From Rhizobium sp. Root1212 (GTDB lineage Bacteria; Pseudomonadota; Alphaproteobacteria; Rhizobiales; Rhizobiaceae), in contig NZ_LMDA01000012.1 in the NCBI RefSeq assembly GCF_001424985.1, positions 372,001 through 436,000 of the forward strand: 64,000 nt of DNA. Direction: 5' to 3'. Shown here one piece after another: positions 37,349 through 48,723 of the stretch. Under the pieces are notes generated by a model that was given only the letters and a program-made list of their open reading frames with translations, did no database searches and was not told where the DNA came from. Positions within the stretch are counted from its first letter, which is position 1, and every line of letters starts with the position of its first letter. Made by a program: the position numbers and the translations under genes.

Positions 37349-38554
37349 TCAGCGCTCCGCGAGCGCCGGCTCGCCCTTCTTCTCCCTGACCATATTGATG
37401 AAACGGCGGAAGAGGTAGTGGCTATCCTGCGGGCCGGGCGAAGCTTCGGGGTGATGCTGCACCGAGAACACGTTCTTGCCCTTGACGCGCAGGCCGCAAT
37501 TGGTGCCGTCGAACAGCGAGACGTGGGTTTCCTCGACGCTTTCCGGCAGCGACTTGGCATCCACGGCAAAGCCGTGGTTCATCGAGACGATCTCGACCTT
37601 GCCGGTCGTGTGGTCCTTCACCGGGTGGTTTGCGCCGTGATGCCCCTGGTGCATCTTTTCGGTCTTGGCGCCGAGCGCGAGGCCGAGCATCTGGTGGCCG
37701 AGGCAGATGCCGAAGACCGGGATGTCCGTCTCGATAAGGTTCTTGATGACCGGCACGGCATATTCGCCGGTGGCCGCCGGGTCGCCGGGGCCGTTGGACA
37801 GGAAGATGCCGTCCGGCTTCTGGGCCAGCACTTCTTCGGCTGTCGTCGTTGCCGGCATGACGGTGACCTTGCAGTCGAGGCCGGCAAACAGGCGCAGGAT
37901 GTTGCGCTTCACGCCGAAATCCAGCGCGACGATGTGGTGGCGGGCCTTGTCTTCAGCGAGTTCGCCGTAGCCTTCGTTCCACACCCACGGCGTCTCGGTC
38001 CAGCGCGAGGACTGGCCGGAGGAGGCGGGCTTGGCGAGGTCGAGGCCTTCAAGGCCGCTCCAGGCGGCAGCTTCGGTTTTCAGGGCCTCGATGTCGAAAT
38101 TGCCGTTCGGATCATGGGCGATGACGGCGTTCGGGGCGCCGTTTTCGCGAATCCAGGCCGTCAGCGCGCGGGTATCGATGCCGCTGAGGCCGATGATGCC
38201 GCGGCCCTTCAGCCAGTCGTCGAGATGCTTCGAGGCGCGATAGCTGGAAGGTTCGGTGATGTCGGCCTTGAAGATGACGCCGACGGCGCCGTGGCGGGCG
38301 GCGGGCGTCAGGTCTTCGATGTCTTCGTCATTGGTGCCGATATTGCCGATATGCGGGAAGGTGAAGGTGACGATCTGGCCGAGATAGGACGGGTCGGTGA
38401 GGATTTCCTCGTAGCCGGTCAGCGCCGTGTTGAAGCAGACTTCCGCCTGCACGCGGCCCGTCGCGCCGACGCCCTTGCCCTCGATGACGGTGCCGTCGGC
38501 AAGGACGAGCAGGGCGGTGGGTTTTTCGGTAGTCCAGGGAGCTGTCGCGGTCAT
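37349..38554 (-). CDS. carA: Carbamoyl-phosphate synthase, small subunit
   Basis: A 401-residue glutaminase subunit that delivers ammonia to CarB. The N-terminal domain (LVLADGTVIEGKG ... CFNTALTGYEEILTDPSY) is followed by a class I glutamine amidotransferase domain with nucleophile Cys in FGICLGHQ and the His/Glu of HHPEASPGP. The start at 38554 matches homologues; an upstream in-frame ATG (38614) lacks support. carB is on the same strand but 8.7 kb downstream, so the two are not an operon here. Confidence 0.96.
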   Translation of the reverse strand: MTATAPWTTEKPTALLVLADGTVIEGKGVGATGRVQAEVCFNTALTGYEEILTDPSYLGQIVTFTFPHIGNIGTNDEDIEDLTPAARHGAVGVIFKADITEPSSYRASKHLDDWLKGRGIIGLSGIDTRALTAWIRENGAPNAVIAHDPNGNFDIEALKTEAAAWSGLEGLDLAKPASSGQSSRWTETPWVWNEGYGELAEDKARHHIVALDFGVKRNILRLFAGLDCKVTVMPATTTAEEVLAQKPDGIFLSNGPGDPAATGEYAVPVIKNLIETDIPVFGICLGHQMLGLALGAKTEKMHQGHHGANHPVKDHTTGKVEIVSMNHGFAVDAKSLPESVEETHVSLFDGTNCGLRVKGKNVFSVQHHPEASPGPQDSHYLFRRFINMVREKKGEPALAER

Positions 38555-38849
38555 CTCTTCTATCCCGTTCGTGTGACGGGAAGCGGGGAGACGCCTCCCG
38601 CGGCCGTGTGCCAAATCTCGTGCTCAGGCATGGGCGCGCGGAGACCCCGCGGTCGCTTGATGTCATGCCAATTTCGGTGCAGGTGCCGGAAAATAGTCCC
38701 ACAGGTCCTTGGGGTCAACACCCGGCTGTGAATTGTTAATAAATAAAAAATCAATAAATTCAGATATTTGCCTAATCGGTTTGATTGTTTTGCCTGTGCT
38801 GGTCTAAGACAGCGGCAAATCATTCCCTTTGGCGGCAGGAGAAACCGAC
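38555..38849. promoter_or_regulatory. Divergent region between carA and the YqeY-like gene
   Basis: No gene. The carA leader has two GC-rich hairpins (ACGGG/CCCGT near 38567-38581 and GCGGGGAG/CTCCCGC near 38584-38602). The AT-rich stretch 38734-38765 probably holds the promoters. Confidence 0.4.
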
Positions 38850-39305
38850 ATGCGCGAGACGATCAACGAAGCCCTGAAGACCGCGATGAAGGCCAAGGAG
38901 GCGCGCCGCGTTTCGACGCTTCGCCTCGTGCAGGCGGCGATCAAGGAGCGCGACATCGCCAATCGCGGCGTCGGCAAGGACGCCGCTTCCGACGATGAGG
39001 TGCTGCAGATCCTCGCCAAGATGGTCAAGCAGCGCGAAGAATCGGCCAAGATCTACGAGGATGCCGGTCGTCCCGAGCTTGCGGCGCAGGAGCGCGAGGA
39101 AATCGCCATAATCGCCGGCTTCCAGCCGGAGCAGTTTTCCGAAGAGAAGGTGCGGGCGGTGACGGCCGAGGTGATCGCCGAAGTCGGTGCCCAGGGCATT
39201 CGCGACATGGGCAAGTGCATGGCGGTACTGAAGGAGCGCTACGCCGGCCAGATGGATTTCGCCAAGGCGTCGGCCGTTCTCAAGGAACTGCTGTCAGCGC
39301 TTTAA
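38850..39305 (+). CDS. GatB/YqeY-domain protein
   Basis: A 151-residue helical protein of the YqeY family, related to the tRNA-binding tail of GatB. It begins MRETINEALKTAMKAKEARR and contains REEIAIIAGFQPEQFSEE. The function is unresolved; a tRNA or amidotransferase-related role is inferred from the domain. AGGAG precedes the ATG at 38850. It lies 140 bp upstream of dnaG, the usual order in many bacteria (yqeY-dnaG-rpoD). Confidence 0.92.
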   Translation: MRETINEALKTAMKAKEARRVSTLRLVQAAIKERDIANRGVGKDAASDDEVLQILAKMVKQREESAKIYEDAGRPELAAQEREEIAIIAGFQPEQFSEEKVRAVTAEVIAEVGAQGIRDMGKCMAVLKERYAGQMDFAKASAVLKELLSAL

Positions 39306-39445
39306 TCGCGGCCGCGATCGGCGATACCGGCGGCCGTCGCCGATTTCGTGGCGCCGGCCGGGCCTGTGAATAGCGCGCATAGCCGATATCGGCTGTAGCA
39401 TGGGGCGGCTTTGGCGCCTATATGGAGGCCTGACCAGAGGTTTCC

Positions 39446-41428
39446 ATGCGCTTTTCCAATGCCTTTCTCGATGAGATACGTGACCGCGTTCCGATTTCGG
39501 ACGTGATCGGCAAGCGCGTGACCTGGGACCGCAAGAAGACCAACCAGTCGCGCGGCGATTTCTGGGCCTGCTGCCCGTTCCACGGCGAAAAATCCCCGAG
39601 CTTTCACTGTGAAGATCGCAAGGGTCGCTACCATTGTTTCGGTTGCGGGGTCTCCGGCGATCACTTCCGGTTTTTGACCGATCTCGATGGCATGAACTTT
39701 CCCGAGGCCGTGCAGCAAATCGCCGATCTCGCCGGCGTCGCCATGCCGCAGCCGGATGCGGAAGCCGAGAAACGCGACCGCCAGCGCGCCAGCCTGCAGG
39801 ACGTCATGGAAATGGCGACCCAGTTTTTTCAGGACCAGTTGCAGACGGCGAACGGCGCCAAGGCGCGGGCCTATCTGCGCGACCGCGGGCTGACCGGCCG
39901 CACCATCGAGACCTTCCGGCTGGGTTACGCGCCGGAAAGCCGCAATGCGCTGAAGGAATATCTGGCGAACAAGGGTGTGGTGAAGGAACAGATCGAGGCC
40001 TGCGGCCTTGTCGTGCACGGGCCGGATATTCCGGTTTCCTACGATAGGTTTCGCGATCGCATCATGTTTCCCATCCTCTCTTCACGGGAGAAGGTGATCG
40101 CCTTCGGCGGGCGGGCGATGTCACCGGATGCGCCGGCGAAATACCTCAATTCCAACGAGACGGAACTCTTTCACAAGGGCAACGTGCTCTATAATTTCGC
40201 CCGTGCCAGAAAGGCGATGTCGGGAGCCGATGGAGCCGGCACGATCATCGCTGTCGAAGGCTATATGGACGTGATCGCGCTGCATCAGGCCGGTATCGAA
40301 AATGCCGTTGCCCCGCTCGGCACGGCCCTCACCGAAAACCAGCTGGAACTGCTCTGGAAGCTGACGCAGCAGCCGGTGCTGTGCTTCGATGGTGATGGCG
40401 CCGGCCTGCGCGCCGCCAACCGGGCGGTCGATCTGGCTCTGCCGCATCTGAAGCCCGGCCGTTCCGTGCGCTTTGCGCTGTTGCCCGATGGCAAGGACCC
40501 GGACGATCTCGTGCGCACGGACGGGCGCGGCCCCTTCGACAAGGTGATGGCCGCAGCGCGTTCGCTTTCGGAGATGGTGTGGAGCCGCGAGGTGCAATCC
40601 GGAACCTTCGACACACCGGAAAAGCGCGCCGAGCTTGAAGCGACGCTGAAACAGGTGGTCTCGGTCATCGCCGATGAAAACGTGCGCCGCCACTACGGTC
40701 AGGATATCCGCGACCGGCTGAACGGCTTCTTTCAGGGCAGCAACCGCCAGGATTTCCAGCGCAATTTCGAGCGCGGCAATGGACGCGGCGGGGCGCGGGG
40801 ACAGGGTGGACGTGGCAATGGCCCGGCCCAGCGCGAATCGGGCGGTATTTCGGATCGTCTGGCACGGTCCTCGCTGGTCACCGGCGGGCAGGCCTTGCCG
40901 GTGTTGCGCGAAAGCGTGCTGGCGCTGACGATCGTCAACCATCCGCAGCTGCTGTTTGAGGAATACGACGAGATTTCCGCGATCGAATACGACAATCGCG
41001 ATCTCCAGCGCTTCTGGTCCTCGGTGCTGAATGCGGCGGCGGCCAAGGGGCCGCGCCTTTCCCGCGACGGGCTGGTGGAACAGCTGGAGGCCGATGGTTT
41101 CGGCGCGCTGTTGAAGACGCTCGACCAGCAGATCCGTTTCGCCCGGCTCTGGACGGCGACGGTGGACGCCGCACCGGAAGATGCCCGCGAAGGCTATCTG
41201 CAGGCGCTCTCGCTGCACAAGCGTACCAAAGCGCTGCTCTGGCAGCGGCACGAGCTTGAAATGGAACTCGGCCACGCCACGGAAGAGGGCGATCTCGACA
41301 GCGTCGACCAGATATTGCGCACGCTGCAGGAGGTGCAGTTCGAGGTCACCCGGCTGGAAAACCAGGAGGCGATCATCGATGGCTTCGGCGTGCTTTCCGG
41401 CCGGGTCAAAGGCCCGGCCGGAAAATAA
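39446..41428 (+). CDS. dnaG: DNA primase
   Basis: A 660-residue primase that makes RNA primers for replication. It has an N-terminal CHC2 zinc finger (CPFHGEKSPSFHC ... YHCFGCG), a TOPRIM catalytic core including IIAVEGYMDVIALHQAG and CFDGDGAG, and a C-terminal helicase-binding domain. A Gly/Arg-rich linker (residues about 430-470) separates core and C-terminus. A perfect palindrome AGCCGATATCGGCT lies upstream at 39381-39394. recQ follows after 12 bp; rpoD, its usual partner, is 10 kb downstream. Confidence 0.97.
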   Translation: MRFSNAFLDEIRDRVPISDVIGKRVTWDRKKTNQSRGDFWACCPFHGEKSPSFHCEDRKGRYHCFGCGVSGDHFRFLTDLDGMNFPEAVQQIADLAGVAMPQPDAEAEKRDRQRASLQDVMEMATQFFQDQLQTANGAKARAYLRDRGLTGRTIETFRLGYAPESRNALKEYLANKGVVKEQIEACGLVVHGPDIPVSYDRFRDRIMFPILSSREKVIAFGGRAMSPDAPAKYLNSNETELFHKGNVLYNFARARKAMSGADGAGTIIAVEGYMDVIALHQAGIENAVAPLGTALTENQLELLWKLTQQPVLCFDGDGAGLRAANRAVDLALPHLKPGRSVRFALLPDGKDPDDLVRTDGRGPFDKVMAAARSLSEMVWSREVQSGTFDTPEKRAELEATLKQVVSVIADENVRRHYGQDIRDRLNGFFQGSNRQDFQRNFERGNGRGGARGQGGRGNGPAQRESGGISDRLARSSLVTGGQALPVLRESVLALTIVNHPQLLFEEYDEISAIEYDNRDLQRFWSSVLNAAAAKGPRLSRDGLVEQLEADGFGALLKTLDQQIRFARLWTATVDAAPEDAREGYLQALSLHKRTKALLWQRHELEMELGHATEEGDLDSVDQILRTLQEVQFEVTRLENQEAIIDGFGVLSGRVKGPAGK

Positions 41429-41440
41429 GAGTTGCTTGCG

Positions 41441-43297
41441 ATGAACGATGTTACCAGCTCACTCTTCAACGGAAACGGAACGAAGAACCCGCTCGACGTT
41501 CTGAAAACCGTCTATGGCTATTCGGCTTTTCGCGGCAAGCAGGCCGATGTCATTGAGCGTGTGACGGCGGGTGGCGATGCGGTCGTGCTGTTTCCGACCG
41601 GGGCCGGTAAGTCGCTCTGCTTCCAGATTCCGTCCCTATGCCGGAATGGTGTCGGCATCGTCGTTTCGCCGCTGATTGCGCTGATGCGCGATCAGGTGGA
41701 GGCTTTGAAGCAGCTTGGCGTCAACGCGGCGGCGCTCAATTCGTCGCTTACCCGCGACGAGGCTTTTGCCGTGCGCGATGCCTTGCGGGCGGGAAAGCTC
41801 GATCTGCTCTATGTCACGCCCGAGCGTATCCTGACGCCGTCGTTCCGCGATCTGATCGGCAGTGCGAAGATTGCGCTGTTCGCCATCGACGAGGCGCATT
41901 GCGTGTCGCAATGGGGACATGATTTCCGGCCGGAATATCGCGAGCTGGGCCAGCTGGGCGAGCATTTCCCCGGCGTGCCGCGCATTGCGCTGACGGCAAC
42001 CGCCGATCCGCATACGCGCGAAGATATCATCGAGCGGCTCGGCCTGCAGGGCGCGGCGGTGTTTACCACCAGCTTCGACCGGCCGAACATTGCCTATGAA
42101 ATCGTCGAGCGCGACCAGCCGCGCCAGCAGCTTTTGCGGTTCCTGTCGCGGCATGAGGGTTCAAGCGGCATCGTCTATTGCCTGTCGCGTGCCAAGGTCG
42201 AGGATACCGCGGAGTGGCTGAACACGCAGGGCATCCGTGCCTTGCCCTATCATGCCGGCATGGACCGGGCGTTGCGCGATGCCAATCAGGATGCCTTCCT
42301 GAAGGAGGAAAACCTCTGCCTCGTGGCGACGGTCGCCTTCGGCATGGGCATCGACAAGCCGGATGTGCGCTATGTCGCCCATCTCGATCTGCCGGGTTCG
42401 GTGGAGGCCTATTATCAGGAAACCGGGCGCGCGGGGCGTGACGGCCTGCCATCGGATGTCTGGATGGCCTACGGGCTCGCCGACGTGATCCAGCGGCGGC
42501 GGATGATCGACGAGGGTAGTGCTGCCGACGATATCAAGCGCGTGGAGCGCGCCAAGCTCAATGCGCTGCTCGCGATTTGCGAGACGGCCTCCTGCCGGCG
42601 GCAGGCGATCCTCGCCCATTTCGGCGAGCCGCATCCCGGCCGCTGCGAGAACTGCGACACCTGCCTGAAGCCGGTCGATACCTGGGACGGTACGGAAGCT
42701 GCGATCAAGGCCCTGGCTGCGGTTTACCGCACCGGCGAGCGCTTTGGCACCGGCCATGTCATCGATGTGCTGATGGGGGTTGAAAACGAGAAGACGCAGC
42801 GGTTTGGCCATGCCGACATGCCGGTCTTCGGGGCGGGCAAGGATATCCCGGCCAAAACCTGGCAGTCGGTGTTCCGGCAGCTACTCGCCGCCGGCCTGAT
42901 CAGCATCGACCATTCCGCCTTCGGGGCGATGAAGCTCGAGCCGGAGGCGCGTGCGGTGTTCAAGCGCGAGCGCGAGGTGCGTTTCCGCAAGGACCGGCCG
43001 AGCCTCGGCAAGGCCAAGGCCGGTAACCGCTCGGCGGCGGCTTCTGCGGCGCGCAGCACGCTGTCGGATCGCGATGGGGAGCTGTTCCAGGCGCTCAGGA
43101 CCGTGCGGGCGACGCTGGCGCGCGAACTGAACGTGCCGCCTTACGTCATCTTTCCGGATACGACGCTCATCGCGCTCGCCAAGGAGCGACCTTCGGATGA
43201 GGACGAGTTGCTTGATATTCCGGGGATCGGCCAGTCCAAGCGCGAGCGCTATGGAGCGATTTTCCTCAAGGCCATTCGCGAGCACGAGGGCGGGTAG
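41441..43297 (+). CDS. recQ: ATP-dependent DNA helicase RecQ
   Basis: A 618-residue 3'-5' helicase of recombination and repair. Walker A is FPTGAGKS, the DExH box is [17 protein letters not shown], and motif VI is [10 protein letters not shown]. The RecQ-C-terminal zinc site is [23 protein letters not shown], and an HRDC domain ends the protein. The ATG at 41441 is preferred over an in-frame TTG at 41432. It starts 12 bp after dnaG and is probably cotranscribed with it. Confidence 0.95.
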   Translation: MNDVTSSLFNGNGTKNPLDVLKTVYGYSAFRGKQADVIERVTAGGDAVVLFPTGAGKSLCFQIPSLCRNGVGIVVSPLIALMRDQVEALKQLGVNAAALNSSLTRDEAFAVRDALRAGKLDLLYVTPERILTPSFRDLIGSAKIALFAIDEAHCVSQWGHDFRPEYRELGQLGEHFPGVPRIALTATADPHTREDIIERLGLQGAAVFTTSFDRPNIAYEIVERDQPRQQLLRFLSRHEGSSGIVYCLSRAKVEDTAEWLNTQGIRALPYHAGMDRALRDANQDAFLKEENLCLVATVAFGMGIDKPDVRYVAHLDLPGSVEAYYQETGRAGRDGLPSDVWMAYGLADVIQRRRMIDEGSAADDIKRVERAKLNALLAICETASCRRQAILAHFGEPHPGRCENCDTCLKPVDTWDGTEAAIKALAAVYRTGERFGTGHVIDVLMGVENEKTQRFGHADMPVFGAGKDIPAKTWQSVFRQLLAAGLISIDHSAFGAMKLEPEARAVFKREREVRFRKDRPSLGKAKAGNRSAAASAARSTLSDRDGELFQALRTVRATLARELNVPPYVIFPDTTLIALAKERPSDEDELLDIPGIGQSKRERYGAIFLKAIREHEGG

Positions 43298-43319
43298 GCG
43301 AAAGCGGCGTTTGCCGCAT

Positions 43320-43440
43320 CACCCCCCTCTGTCAGCTTTGCTGACATCTCCTCCTCAGGGGGGGAGATCGGGAGCAAGGGGCGGCCTCCTGCCAATCTCC
43401 CCCCTTGAGGGGGAGATGCCCGACAGGGCAGAGGGGGTGC
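43320..43440. repeat. Rhizobial intergenic mosaic element (RIME-like)
   Basis: Begins CACCCCCCTCTGTCAG and ends GGGCAGAGGGGGTGC, enclosing TGACATCTCC ... GGAGATG and CTCCCCCCTTGAGGGGGAG. This nested inverted-repeat architecture is the type of element found in multiple copies between genes in Rhizobium and Sinorhizobium. It lies between recQ and the LysE-type gene. Confidence 0.8.
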
Positions 43441-43532
43441 GCGGCATCTATCAAAGCTGCGATCTGACACCCATTGGGCCTCGCCCCGAGATAGGCTATG
43501 ACAATCCACATGCCGCCAATCGGGAGCACCTC

Positions 43533-44165
43533 ATGTCGTCGCCGGAACTCTTCGTCACTTTCCTGATCACTACCGCGATCTTTGCCTATATTCCGGGTCC
43601 CGCCATGCTCTATGCGGCAGCACAGACCATGGCGCGCGGGCGCTGGTCCGGTTTCATGGCGACGCTCGGCATTCATCTCGGCTGCTATGTGCATGTGATC
43701 GCGGCCGCCGCCGGGCTTTCCGTGCTCTTTCATGCGGTGCCGGCGCTTTACATGGCGGTCAAGCTCGGCGGGGCCGCCTATCTCGTCTGGCTCGGCCTGT
43801 CGCTGATGCGCGCCAAGGCGGAGGACGGCGCGGCGTCCGCTGGCTTTGCGCCGAAATCGGGAAAGCGCGCCTTTTTCGAGAGCATCACCGTCGAAGTACT
43901 TAATCCGAAGACGGCGCTGTTTTTCCTCGCCTTCCTGCCGCAGTTCATCGATCCTGCCGCGGGACAGCCGGTCTGGCTGCAATTCCTGCTGCTCGGCACG
44001 ATCGTCAACTGCATCTTCTCGTCGGCCGATATCGTCTGCGTGCTGCTTGCAAGCGCCGTCATGAAGCGGCTGCAGCGTTCTGGCCGGGCACAGAGGCTGT
44101 TGCAGCGGGCAGGCGGCACGGTGCTCGTCGGGCTCGGCGCGCATCTGGCCCTGCAGCGCAGCTGA
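43533..44165 (+). CDS. LysE-family translocator
   Basis: A 210-residue inner-membrane exporter of the LysE/RhtB family with about six hydrophobic segments. It has the hallmark IPGPAMLYAAAQTMARGRWSG near the N-terminus and NPKTALFFLAFLPQFID in the middle. It probably exports an amino acid or homoserine-lactone-like compound; the substrate is not determined. CGGGAG precedes the ATG at 43533; the long upstream open frame only covers the repeat. It is convergent with the SDR gene, with stops adjacent. Confidence 0.9.
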   Translation: MSSPELFVTFLITTAIFAYIPGPAMLYAAAQTMARGRWSGFMATLGIHLGCYVHVIAAAAGLSVLFHAVPALYMAVKLGGAAYLVWLGLSLMRAKAEDGAASAGFAPKSGKRAFFESITVEVLNPKTALFFLAFLPQFIDPAAGQPVWLQFLLLGTIVNCIFSSADIVCVLLASAVMKRLQRSGRAQRLLQRAGGTVLVGLGAHLALQRS

Positions 44166-44936
44166 TTACATCCGGACCGTCATGCCGCCGTCGACGGTCA
44201 GCACATGGCCGTTGACGAAGGAGGCGGAAGGGCTGGCGAGGAACAGCGCGGCGCCGGCGATCTCATCCGGCCGCGCCCAGCGTTGCACCGGAATGCGCTG
44301 GCGCACGAAGGGCATCAACTCCTCGTTGGCGGCCATGGCGGCATTGGTTTCCGTGGCAAACCAGCCGGGAGCGATGGCGTTGCTGGTGATGCAGAAGGGG
44401 CCGAATTCGACGGCCATGCTGCGCATCAGGCCAGTCAGCCCCTGCTTGGCGACGGGATAGACGCCGTCCGAGGGCATGGCCACATGGCCGTTGATCGAGG
44501 TGATCGAGATCAGCCGACCATAATTGTTCTTCTTCATCAGCAGAGCCGAATCGCGGGCGAGCGTCGTGGCCGCGATCAGGTCGGTGCGGATGAGGTCGAG
44601 GATGGCGTCGTCTTCCATCTCGGCCAACGAACGGCGGTCGCGGGCGCCGACATTGTTGACGAGGATATCGAGCCGGCCATGCCGCTGTTGGATATCGGCA
44701 AGGGCCGCGCGCTGGGCCTGCCGGTCGGCGATGTCGAAGGCCGCGGTTTCAACACGGCCACCTTGGCTGGCGATGCTCGCTGCTGCTGCATCGAGGGTCG
44801 CGGCGGTGCGGCCGGTGATGACGACATGGGCGCCGGCTTCGGAGAGAGCCTTGGCGATTTCGAAGCCAAGGCCCCGACCGCCACCGGTCACCAGCGCCAC
44901 CTGGCCTTCAAGGGAAAATCTATCGAAAATACTCAT
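44166..44936 (-). CDS. Short-chain dehydrogenase/reductase
   Basis: A 256-residue Rossmann-fold oxidoreductase of the classical SDR type. The cofactor motif is [16 protein letters not shown] follows, and the catalytic Ser-Tyr-Lys region contains SITSING and Tyr-Lys in VYPVAKQGL. The C-terminal [15 protein letters not shown] is typical. It resembles gluconate 5-dehydrogenase-like SDRs, but the substrate cannot be assigned. Confidence 0.9.
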   Translation of the reverse strand: MSIFDRFSLEGQVALVTGGGRGLGFEIAKALSEAGAHVVITGRTAATLDAAAASIASQGGRVETAAFDIADRQAQRAALADIQQRHGRLDILVNNVGARDRRSLAEMEDDAILDLIRTDLIAATTLARDSALLMKKNNYGRLISITSINGHVAMPSDGVYPVAKQGLTGLMRSMAVEFGPFCITSNAIAPGWFATETNAAMAANEELMPFVRQRIPVQRWARPDEIAGAALFLASPSASFVNGHVLTVDGGMTVRM

Positions 44937-45107
44937 GTCTTGTCATGGCATGGCCGGCCCGGTTTTTTCAACCGGGAAGGCCAGATCTTGCCACGTGGGG
45001 GAGCATCCTCTGTCGTGACAACATCGCCTGTCGTCGCCGCCTTGGCTGGACTGGGGGCGGGAATATGTTAGGTCTTTTCGCAATTCCCCCATCTTGGAGT
45101 CCAAGCC

Positions 45108-46298
45108 ATGTCGTCTGCCTTCATCGATCACCTTTCCCGCGAACTCGAAGGATTGAAGTCGGCGGGTCTCTACAAGACCGAGCGCGTCATCACCTCCAAG
45201 CAGAGCGGCGAAATCCAGGTCGCTTCCGGCCAGAAGGTCCTGAATTTCTGCGCCAACAACTATCTCGGCCTCGCGGACAATGCCGAACTGACCGAGACCG
45301 CCAAGCAAGCGCTCGACCGTTACGGCTACGGCATGGCCTCCGTCCGTTTCATCTGCGGCACGCAGGAAGAGCACAAGCAACTGGAGGCGCGCATCTCCTC
45401 CTTCCTCGGGCTCGAAGACACCATCCTCTATTCCTCCTGCTTCGACGCCAATGGCGGCCTGTTCGAAACGCTGCTCGGCGAAGAGGATGCCATTATCTCC
45501 GACGCGCTGAACCATGCCTCGATCATCGATGGCGTCCGGCTCTCGAAAGCCAAGCGCTTCCGCTATGCCAACAACGACATGGCGGCGCTGGAAGAGGAGC
45601 TGAAGAAGGCGGAAGGCAGCCGCTTCAAGCTGATCGCCACGGATGGCGTGTTTTCGATGGACGGCATCATCGCCAATCTCGCCGGTGTCTGCGATCTCGC
45701 GGAAAAATACGGCGCGATGGTGATGGTCGATGACAGCCACGCCGTCGGCTTTGTCGGCAAGCATGGACGCGGCTCGGCGGAATATTGCGGCGTCGAGGGA
45801 CGGGTGGATATCATCACCGGCACGCTCGGCAAGGCGCTGGGCGGCGCTTCCGGCGGCTATACCTCGGGCAAAAAGGAAGTGATCGACTGGCTGCGCCAGC
45901 GTTCGCGCCCGTATCTGTTCTCCAACACGCTGGCGCCGGTCATCGCGGCGGCATCGCTGAAGGTGTTCGACCTGATCGACCAGGGCGATGCGCTCAGGGC
46001 ACGGCTGGAGGCGAATTCGGCGCTCTTCCGCAGCGAAATGTCGAGGCTGGGCTTTACGCTGGCAGGCGAGGGGCATCCGATCATCCCGGTCATGCTCGGC
46101 GATGCGGCGCTGGCGCAGGAAATGGCGTCCCGCATGCTGGAAAAGGGCGTCTATGTGATCGGCTTCTCCTTCCCGGTCGTGCCGCGCGGGCAGGCACGCA
46201 TCCGCACCCAGATGTCGGCAGCACACAGCGAAGCCGATGTCCGCCGGGTCATCTCGGTGTTCGAGGAGGTCGGCCGTTCGCTCGGCGTTATCAGCTAA
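45108..46298 (+). CDS. kbl: Glycine C-acetyltransferase (2-amino-3-ketobutyrate CoA ligase)
   Basis: A 396-residue PLP enzyme of the alpha-oxoamine synthase family. It cleaves 2-amino-3-ketobutyrate with CoA to glycine and acetyl-CoA, the second step of threonine degradation after Tdh. Signatures are [13 protein letters not shown], the loop [16 protein letters not shown], and the Schiff-base Lys in [18 protein letters not shown] lies before the ATG. tdh follows on the same strand 1.4 kb later, after two minus-strand envelope genes, so the normally adjacent pair is interrupted. Confidence 0.96.
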   Translation: MSSAFIDHLSRELEGLKSAGLYKTERVITSKQSGEIQVASGQKVLNFCANNYLGLADNAELTETAKQALDRYGYGMASVRFICGTQEEHKQLEARISSFLGLEDTILYSSCFDANGGLFETLLGEEDAIISDALNHASIIDGVRLSKAKRFRYANNDMAALEEELKKAEGSRFKLIATDGVFSMDGIIANLAGVCDLAEKYGAMVMVDDSHAVGFVGKHGRGSAEYCGVEGRVDIITGTLGKALGGASGGYTSGKKEVIDWLRQRSRPYLFSNTLAPVIAAASLKVFDLIDQGDALRARLEANSALFRSEMSRLGFTLAGEGHPIIPVMLGDAALAQEMASRMLEKGVYVIGFSFPVVPRGQARIRTQMSAAHSEADVRRVISVFEEVGRSLGVIS

Positions 46299-46311
46299 GG
46301 CCAAACGGTAA

Positions 46312-46339
46312 CCGGCCCCGCCATTTGTGGCGAGGCCGG
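46312..46339 (+). terminator. Hairpin after kbl (probable terminator, weak T tract)
   Basis: CCGGCC-CC-GCC / GGC-GA-GGCCGG stem, 14 bp past the kbl stop. No T run, so it may instead be a 3'-end stabilising structure. Confidence 0.45.
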
Positions 46340-46363
46340 CTTCCGGGCCGCAAAGGCTCCGTA

Positions 46364-46693
46364 TTATTCTTCGATCGTATATTCGCCGAGTTCGCAGAGG
46401 TTCTGCGTGTCGGTGGTCGTGGTCAGTTCGTCGCCCTGAAATTCGAAGCGCATGTCGTAGTTACAGACGTCGCGACCATCGGCAATGGTGATTTCGATCG
46501 TTTCGCCGGGGTTAAGCACCTGCTGGCCGAAAATGTCGTCTTCCCACTTTTCGACGCCGACCGGCGAGGCGTGGAAATTGTTGAGCACGGAATTGGTGCC
46601 GTTCTTCAGCTTGAAGACCAGATCTTCCGCATGGGCGGTCGAGCCCGCGAAGATGACGGCGGCTGCAAGAGCGGCAAGTTTAAGGCTGTTCAT
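46364..46693 (-). CDS. Small periplasmic protein of unknown function
   Basis: A 109-residue exported protein. A clear signal peptide (MNSLKLAALAAAVIFAGSTAHA) is followed by an acidic mature domain of about 87 residues with FKLKNGTNSVLNNFHASP and a likely disulphide (Cys in DVCNYDMRFEF and NLCELGEY). Homologues exist as hypothetical proteins in Rhizobiales; no function is known. GGGAACG precedes the ATG. It lies between kbl and tdh on the opposite strand. Confidence 0.8.
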   Translation of the reverse strand: MNSLKLAALAAAVIFAGSTAHAEDLVFKLKNGTNSVLNNFHASPVGVEKWEDDIFGQQVLNPGETIEITIADGRDVCNYDMRFEFQGDELTTTTDTQNLCELGEYTIEE

Positions 46694-46926
46694 ATTATCG
46701 TTCCCTAGAGGTTCAGCTTGGGCTAGCCCATTGAATTAACGCGCTTTTTATGAAGGGAACCGATGAACGGACGATGAATGCGCGTCCTCTCAAACAGAAG
46801 CGGTTTAAGTGGCCGTTTTTCAATATATCTGTTATTTCAATGAGTTGTCTGCGCAATGCGCTCTTTTTGCTGAAACCGGTGGGCGAACGCGCCCAATAAT
46901 GTTCCAAAAGCACAGCCTGAAAACGC

Positions 46927-46955
46927 AAAACCCGCCGCCTTTCGCGGGCGACGGG
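46927..46955 (-). terminator. Terminator of the DUF1236-like gene
   Basis: Minus strand: CCCGTCGCC / GGCGGCGGG stem (one mismatch) followed by TTTTGCGTTTT, 16 bp past the stop. Confidence 0.75.
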
Positions 46956-46971
46956 TTGTCGGCCTGATGGG

Positions 46972-47361
46972 TTAGTTCAGGACCTGAACGACGGTGTAGG
47001 TGTTCGGATCGACGATCACGCGCTGGTTGTTGACCACGGCATAGGCGTAGCGCTGGTCTTCCGGCACGGGCGTCAGAATGACCTCGCGGGGAATGGGCTT
47101 GCCGACGACGACCTGCTGCTGCACCACGATGGGCTGCGGCGCGGGCTGCTGCTGGACATAGGTGACGACCTTGGCCGGGGGCGGATCGATCGTGCCGGCG
47201 GCGACTGCACCGATGACGCCGCCGACGCCGGCGCCGATGGGACCTGCAATGATGGCGCCGGTTGCGGCGCCGCCGACCATGCCGGTGACCGTGGCTTCCT
47301 GTGCGGCGGCAGTGGTCGCGAGGGCTGCAAGGGCAGCCGCAGTGATAAGCATCTTGTTCAT
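46972..47361 (-). CDS. DUF1236-like exported protein
   Basis: A 129-residue exported protein. It has a signal peptide (MNKMLITAAALAALATTAAAQ), a glycine-rich hydrophobic segment (GGAATGAIIAGPIGAGVGGVIG) and a Gln/Pro-rich linker. The C-terminal module YAYAVVNNQRVIVDPNTYTVV is the pattern of the DUF1236 family, found in many rhizobial envelope proteins. AAAGGAG precedes the ATG. The function is unknown. Confidence 0.8.
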   Translation of the reverse strand: MNKMLITAAALAALATTAAAQEATVTGMVGGAATGAIIAGPIGAGVGGVIGAVAAGTIDPPPAKVVTYVQQQPAPQPIVVQQQVVVGKPIPREVILTPVPEDQRYAYAVVNNQRVIVDPNTYTVVQVLN

Positions 47362-47669
47362 GACGTTCTCCTTTCGAAATGATGGCCGGAAAACGTGGCT
47401 GCGGCGATTTCGTTCCTGCTGGTCCCCCTCGAAAGCGTGACCACATGGCTTGTCGGGCTTTGCGAAACGATTGAAAACGTACCGGATCGGCGGATATTCC
47501 GCCGAGGCCTGGTTTCTGTCCTAGCACCTTGATTTTTAGCGTCTTTGGGCAACGCGAAGTGATTTTATTCGGCGGCGAAATGCTCTAATGTCCGCCGCAT
47601 GCCTCCCCTTTTCGATGATCTGCAATGGCCGGAAGGCCGGGCGAGGCGCCGCATACCGTGGAGGGTACG
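47362..47669. other. Gap between the DUF1236-like gene and tdh
   Basis: 308 bp, divergent promoter region. An AT-rich stretch near 47525-47580 is the likely site of promoters. I see no gene, repeat or strong palindrome. Confidence 0.4.
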
Positions 47670-48710
<1,041 letters not shown>

Positions 48711-48723
48711 TGCTCGAATAAGC

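Noticed and set aside
44943-46304. 453-codon open frame on the minus strand
   Set aside because: Antisense to kbl.
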